A stretch of DNA of 10,208 nt. Origin: Hemicentrotus pulcherrimus. Its lineage: Eukaryota; Echinodermata; Echinoidea; Camarodonta; Strongylocentrotidae. Both the position numbers and the translations under genes were made by a program. Numbering within the stretch: the first letter of the stretch is position 1; each line of letters begins with the position of its first letter. Shown here piece after piece: positions 7,191 through 10,208 of the stretch. The stretch spans positions 139,836 to 150,043 of the forward strand of contig BEXV01000809.1 of NCBI GenBank assembly GCA_003118195.1. The letters run 5' to 3'. The notes below the pieces were generated by a model. It searched no databases and was not told where the DNA came from. It saw nothing but the letters and a program-made list of their open reading frames with translations.

Positions 7191-7430
7191 TTTTTCAAAA
7201 GGGAAGTTGGATCAAGAAATTATGGATTGTACTGACGCCTCGCACTAAAAAAGCTCCATATAACATCGAGATTATAGAGGGTAAAAAATGTTTCTTCTTC
7301 CAAGCATTATCCTCTTGATGAAAAGTATCCCAGCCTCCCATTCTTATTTCCTCTGACCCCTTTTCTTCCCATTTTGTTAACTTCATTCGTTCCGATGATT
7401 AAATGACCTTGCTTTCTCACATCGCCGGTT
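7191..7430. other. Mixed stretch, no supported gene
   Basis: Two opposite-strand frames overlap here: a 47-codon + strand ORF (7175-7318) and a minus-strand frame (7195-7386). Neither has a domain, a convincing start context or splice sites. I see no repeats. Confidence 0.4.
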
Positions 7431-7433
7431 CGA

Positions 7434-7458
7434 CACACTTAGCCATGATGGCTGTGTG
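7434..7458. repeat. Bulged hairpin next to (GAT)11
   Basis: CACAC (7434-7438) and AGCCAT (7441-7446) pair with ATGGCT (7448-7453) and GTGTG (7454-7458), giving 11 bp of stem with a 2-base bulge and a single-base centre. Confidence 0.5.
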
Positions 7459-7471
7459 GTGGTAGAGATGG

Positions 7472-7472
<1 letters not shown>

Positions 7473-7505
<33 letters not shown>
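7473..7505. repeat. (GAT)11 microsatellite
   Basis: Eleven perfect GAT units. No protein frame through it is supported on other grounds. Confidence 0.9.
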
Positions 7506-8030
7506 AAGCGGATCTTCGACCTCTTATTGCACTTTCCCTCAACACTTCCCATTAATCAAGCTCTTCTTCGCCTCCTGAAATCAATAAGTAGGCATGTACA
7601 CCAGAAATATGTCACTTTACTCATGCTCTAATTCTACAAACACGACATACATGACAAATTCGAGTAAGTCTTCAGCGTGTTTAGTGTGTCAGTCACCGAA
7701 TAAGATTCTATGTACTATTTGCTTGAACTGCACGTAACACGTATTTTACTTTCCTAATACCTCTTTCCATCTATATAATCAATCATGTTCGATGGAGTTC
7801 AATGATACCCTTACATTTTATGGACCCAATAATAACAATAAACAGAAATCAGACTGGAAATACAAAAGGTTGTACGTGTATCAATGTCTCATTTCAGTTA
7901 GACATATTAATAGCGTATCTTATCTGATATAAAACATAGTCTTTTATGACATTTGGGAATTCTAGGAAAAGGATGGATGACTGTATCAAAAATATATAAA
8001 ACGGATCGACAATGGTACTTATAGGAGAAA
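7506..8030. other. AT-rich non-coding stretch
   Basis: There are stops in all frames on the + strand and no recognisable repeat family. It includes AATAATAACAATAAACAG near 7828-7845. The minus-strand frames entering it from the right (to 7894 and 7907) are continuations of low-complexity frames from the GA block. Confidence 0.5.
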
Positions 8031-8068
8031 CAAAAAGAAAAAGAAAAAGAACAAAACAAAACAAAACA
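8031..8068. repeat. (AAAAAG)n / (AAAAC)3 tract
   Basis: An A-rich tract with AAAAAG units followed by three AAAAC units. Confidence 0.75.
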
Positions 8069-8099
8069 ACGGCTGAATTTAAAGAGAAAGTGTGCAAAG

Positions 8100-8525
8100 A
8101 TGACTGAAAATAAATTGTCGAAAGAATGAATTCGTGAGAGAGAGAGAGAGAGAGAGAGAGTGGAGGGGTAGGGGACAGAAAAGTGGTGGAGGGAGAGGAG
8201 TGCCTTGTGCAAATGAACTGTTACAATTATGCATATTATGTGGCAAATGAGCCACATAAATGAAGATAATGGGAGTAGAAAGAGAAATGAGAGAGAAAGT
8301 GACATAAGAGTGAGATCGAGAAAGAGATTGGGGAGATGGGTAGAAGAGGGAGAGAGGGAAAGAGACGTGGAGACATAGCTGATGTACATGATGAACAGAT
8401 ATACCAAAGGAGATGGCCACATAGAATAGACATAGCAATTAAAGAAAACGGGATAGAAAGGAGAATGAGGGAGAGAGGGGGAGAGGGGTAAGGATAAGAG
8501 AAAGGGGTTATACAGGAGGGTAGAA
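8100..8525. repeat. Purine-rich GA block with (GA)12
   Basis: A perfect GA run at 8136-8160, then about 360 bases of GA-biased sequence. Minus-strand frames of up to 211 codons cross it, but they translate to Ser/Leu/Phe low complexity and overlap in several registers, which is the signature of a repeat and not of a gene. Confidence 0.8.
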
Positions 8526-8710
8526 CAATTAATCGCAGGCACATGGACAACGTTCTTCTTTGCCAGACAGAACGATACCCAACTCCAAATCTACCACAAG
8601 ACTTGCTTCGAAGACACCTAGCGGGTATGAACACACCCGTCAAGCGAGCTGTACGTCCAGTCAAGCGCGCAAGGCGGGACGGGGCCTGTCGTTTTAAACG
8701 ATCATTCACT
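8526..8710. other. Complex GC-richer island between opposite-biased tracts
   Basis: Balanced, CpG-containing sequence is open on both strands. The + strand frame reads a basic segment (PVKRAVRPVKRARR) because GTCAAGCG is repeated at 8639-8646 and 8660-8667; the minus strand reads LARLTGRTARLTG from the same repeat. CTTCGAAG and TCGTTT-T-AAACGA (8689-8701) are palindromes. No family is recognised. It could be a small exon or a regulatory island; neither is established. Confidence 0.25.
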
Positions 8711-9130
8711 CTCTTCCTTGTCCTCTCATCATCGATCTATCCATTCATCATCGTCCCTCTTACTGTCACTCTTGTCATTTTTTTTCTCAGTCCTCCTCTC
8801 ATGATATGCTTATAGTCTCTACCCACGCTTGACACCCCCTTATACTAACTCCATCTCTGGGAACCGTCCGGACGGTTCCCAGAGATGGACGCGTCCGTCT
8901 CCTCCTATTTTTCCCTCCTCCATCTTCCACCCTCTCTCTCTCTCTCTCTCTCTCCCACCCTCTCTCACTCCCCCACTCACTCACGCTCTCTGTCTTCTTC
9001 TTTCTCTTAGGTCTTTTCACTCCCGTGATATGAACCCCCCCCTCCCGATCACTTTCTCTCTCTCTCTCCCTCCCCCCCTCTCTCTTTCTCTCTCCAATCT
9101 ACTTCCCCCTCCTTTCTTCTCGGCCTCCTA
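8711..9130. repeat. Pyrimidine-rich CT block
   Basis: The + strand is C/T-dominated, with a perfect (CT)n run at 8932-8954, C-runs near 9034-9042 and CT-rich sequence to about 9120. It mirrors in strand bias the GA block at 8100-8525. The overlapping frames here are Ser/Pro/Leu low complexity. Confidence 0.8.
8850..8889. repeat. Perfect 40-bp zero-spacer palindrome
   Basis: Each half is 20 bases: TCCATCTCTGGGAACCGTCC at 8850-8869 is exactly mirrored by its reverse complement at 8870-8889. The symmetry stops immediately outside (8849 and 8890 do not pair). The core TCCGGA is GC-rich. GGACGCGTCC (8887-8896) is a further 10-bp palindrome overlapping its right edge. There is no loop, so it would extrude as a cruciform or be bound as a dimeric site; it could also be a fused pair of terminal inverted repeats. 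Confidence 0.95.
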
Positions 9131-9188
9131 ACTCCCATGATACTTCACTGCAGAGAATGAGACGATTTGGGTTTTCAATTTGCAGTAT

Positions 9189-9208
9189 GTCTATATCTAC
9201 TGCTGATC
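9189..9208 (+). repeat. Copy of a 20-nt dispersed motif
   Basis: GTCTATATCTACTGCTGATC shares ATCTACTGCTGAT exactly with the minus strand of 1240-1259, and 17 of 20 bases overall. Confidence 0.45.
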
Positions 9209-9324
9209 TTGATACATGTACGATTATTTAAAACATAAGCAATAGATGTCTTAAAAGTGTTCATCAAGAATGTGCAGCATCTTTGTTTAAAATAATCTTC
9301 ATTTAATGTTTCAACTGACGGTAT

Positions 9325-9344
9325 TTCTACATCTACTGCCGATA
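9325..9344 (+). repeat. Copy of a 20-nt dispersed motif
   Basis: TTCTACATCTACTGCCGATA differs at one base from the minus strand of 1240-1259. It sits 136 bases after the weaker copy. Confidence 0.5.
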
Positions 9345-9384
9345 GCGTCATTTTATAAACCTCAAGTGTGAAAATAAGAAATAA

Positions 9385-9625
9385 AGAAAGGGGTGGAAGA
9401 AGAGGGAGAGAGAGGTGGAGTGAATTAATTCTTAGATAATGTACACTGCAGACAATAGGAGACATGTCATGAGGGCAAGGAAGGTGGGAAAATGAGAGAG
9501 GAAGGAAGAGAGGGAGACAGACAAAGTGGTGGGTGGAGGGAGAGATGGAGAGAGATGGTGAGAGAGAAAAAGAAAGAAAGAGAGAGAGACAGACAGACAG
9601 AGACAGACAGAGACAGAGACAGACA
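9385..9625. repeat. Purine-rich GA block ending in (AGAC)n
   Basis: GA/GGA-rich sequence passes into GAAA units and then, at 9587-9624, AGAC units in the pattern 3-2-1-2 separated by AG. The minus-strand frame (9432-9626) reads Ser/Val/Leu repeats and is artefactual. Confidence 0.85.
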
Positions 9626-9935
9626 TACGCTCAATAACGACTTATACCACTGTAAGCTAATCTAAAGAAAATGGTGTGTTGAATTATTCACAACATTGAA
9701 CAATTTGTGATATTATGGTCAGTAACTGGATGATAATGAACTCACAAACGGAATGAGCTTTAAGGAACAAACTGAATGATGGAAAAGAAGAATTAGTTAC
9801 AGTAATAAAATGTCGGGGTCATTAGCAAAAGAATAAAACAAATCTTTTCTTTATAAGCCAATAAAAAGCTAATGCATTCCTCTATTTTGGGAAATTCCGA
9901 GGCTTATGTGATTATCTGTCAAACAGCAAATATTG
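9626..9935. other. AT-rich stretch, nothing recognised
   Basis: No repeats, no credible coding frames and no RNA gene. I see nothing supportable. Confidence 0.5.
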
Positions 9936-10208
9936 CAGCATTGTGTATAGAATAGCCCTGTTTATGTTTTGTTTCACTTGCAATAAAGAGTGGATACCAA
10001 TACAACCATTCCGTCATCATTGCCGTAAATTAGCCGCTAACAACCGAGTCACCCAAACAAACCTTGCCCGTTCCACCTTCGAATACTGTCGTAATCCATC
10101 GGCGGATCCAAGCGTGGCATCGGGGGTAAATAACATAATCATGTTAAAAGTACAGAATTTCAAAAAAGATATTCATCCCCATCCCCGCCCCGCAGCAGTT
10201 TAAGACCG
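9936..10208. other. Complex segment at window end, unresolved
   Basis: From about 9990 the sequence is balanced, CpG-containing and open in the + frame 9943-10203 (86 codons). GTAAAT at 10126-10131, after CATCGGGG, could be a weak splice donor. The minus strand is also open for tens of codons in places. An AATAAA lies at about 9982. No domain is recognised. This may be part of an exon or another regulatory island continuing past the window. Confidence 0.2.

Larger units (their letters stand above)
9131..9384. other. AT-rich stretch with two copies of a short motif
   Basis: Holds the motif copies at 9189-9208 and 9325-9344 and otherwise ordinary AT-rich sequence. Confidence 0.4.

Noticed and set aside
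7175..7318. 47-codon + strand ORF with an ATG and fairly natural-looking peptide (TPRTKKAPYNIEIIEGKK)
   Set aside because: This length is expected by chance in AT-rich DNA, a minus-strand frame overlaps it, and there is no family match I recognise or splice context.
7907..8542. 211-codon minus-strand open frame
   Set aside because: It spans the GA microsatellite block and translates to Ser/Leu/Phe/Pro-rich low complexity; overlapping frames in other registers show the same composition. No domain or splice evidence.
8850..8889. MicroRNA precursor or intrinsic terminator reading of the 40-bp palindrome
   Set aside because: The stem is too short and lacks a loop for a microRNA precursor, and the eukaryotic context makes a bacterial-type terminator irrelevant.

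Overview
This window looks like non-coding DNA from an animal nuclear genome, most likely a marine invertebrate, and an echinoderm such as a sea urchin is my best guess. The reasons are the AT-rich base composition, abundant (GA)n, (GT)n, (GAT)n and (GACA)n simple repeats, an (ATTGA)n tail next to what looks like a LINE 3' end, and the lack of any long open frame or bacterial-style gene packing. The species guess is inference; nothing in the sequence identifies the organism. One base (3340) is an unresolved N.

Layout: 1-560 is fairly complex sequence with one weak exon candidate. 560-2480 is AT-rich with imperfect trinucleotide repeats and several short palindromes, including an opposed pair of TAATCC homeodomain-type sites. 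2484-2890 is a more complex segment ending in a 40-codon open frame followed directly by a good splice donor. 3031-3215 holds a CACGTG palindrome, six ATTGA units and a putative LINE 3' end on the minus strand. From about 3560 on, long purine-rich, GA-dominated blocks alternate with short, more GC-rich islands of complex sequence (about 3341-3560, 4600-4830, 5640-5870, 6440-6640, 7380-7610, 8530-8710 and 9990-10140). At 8700-9130 the + strand switches to pyrimidine-rich sequence, with a perfect 40-bp palindrome inside it, and 9385-9625 is purine-rich again.

I find no complete protein-coding gene, rRNA, tRNA or CRISPR array. Most apparent long reading frames on the minus strand translate the GA tracts into Ser/Leu/Phe-rich low-complexity peptides and are not genes. 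The most plausible functional content is regulatory: the complex islands could be intronic or intergenic cis-regulatory modules separated by simple-sequence DNA. No undescribed system is convincingly visible. The best leads are the 40-bp palindrome, the donor-tipped exon candidate, the chain of complex islands and a short motif found three times on both strands.
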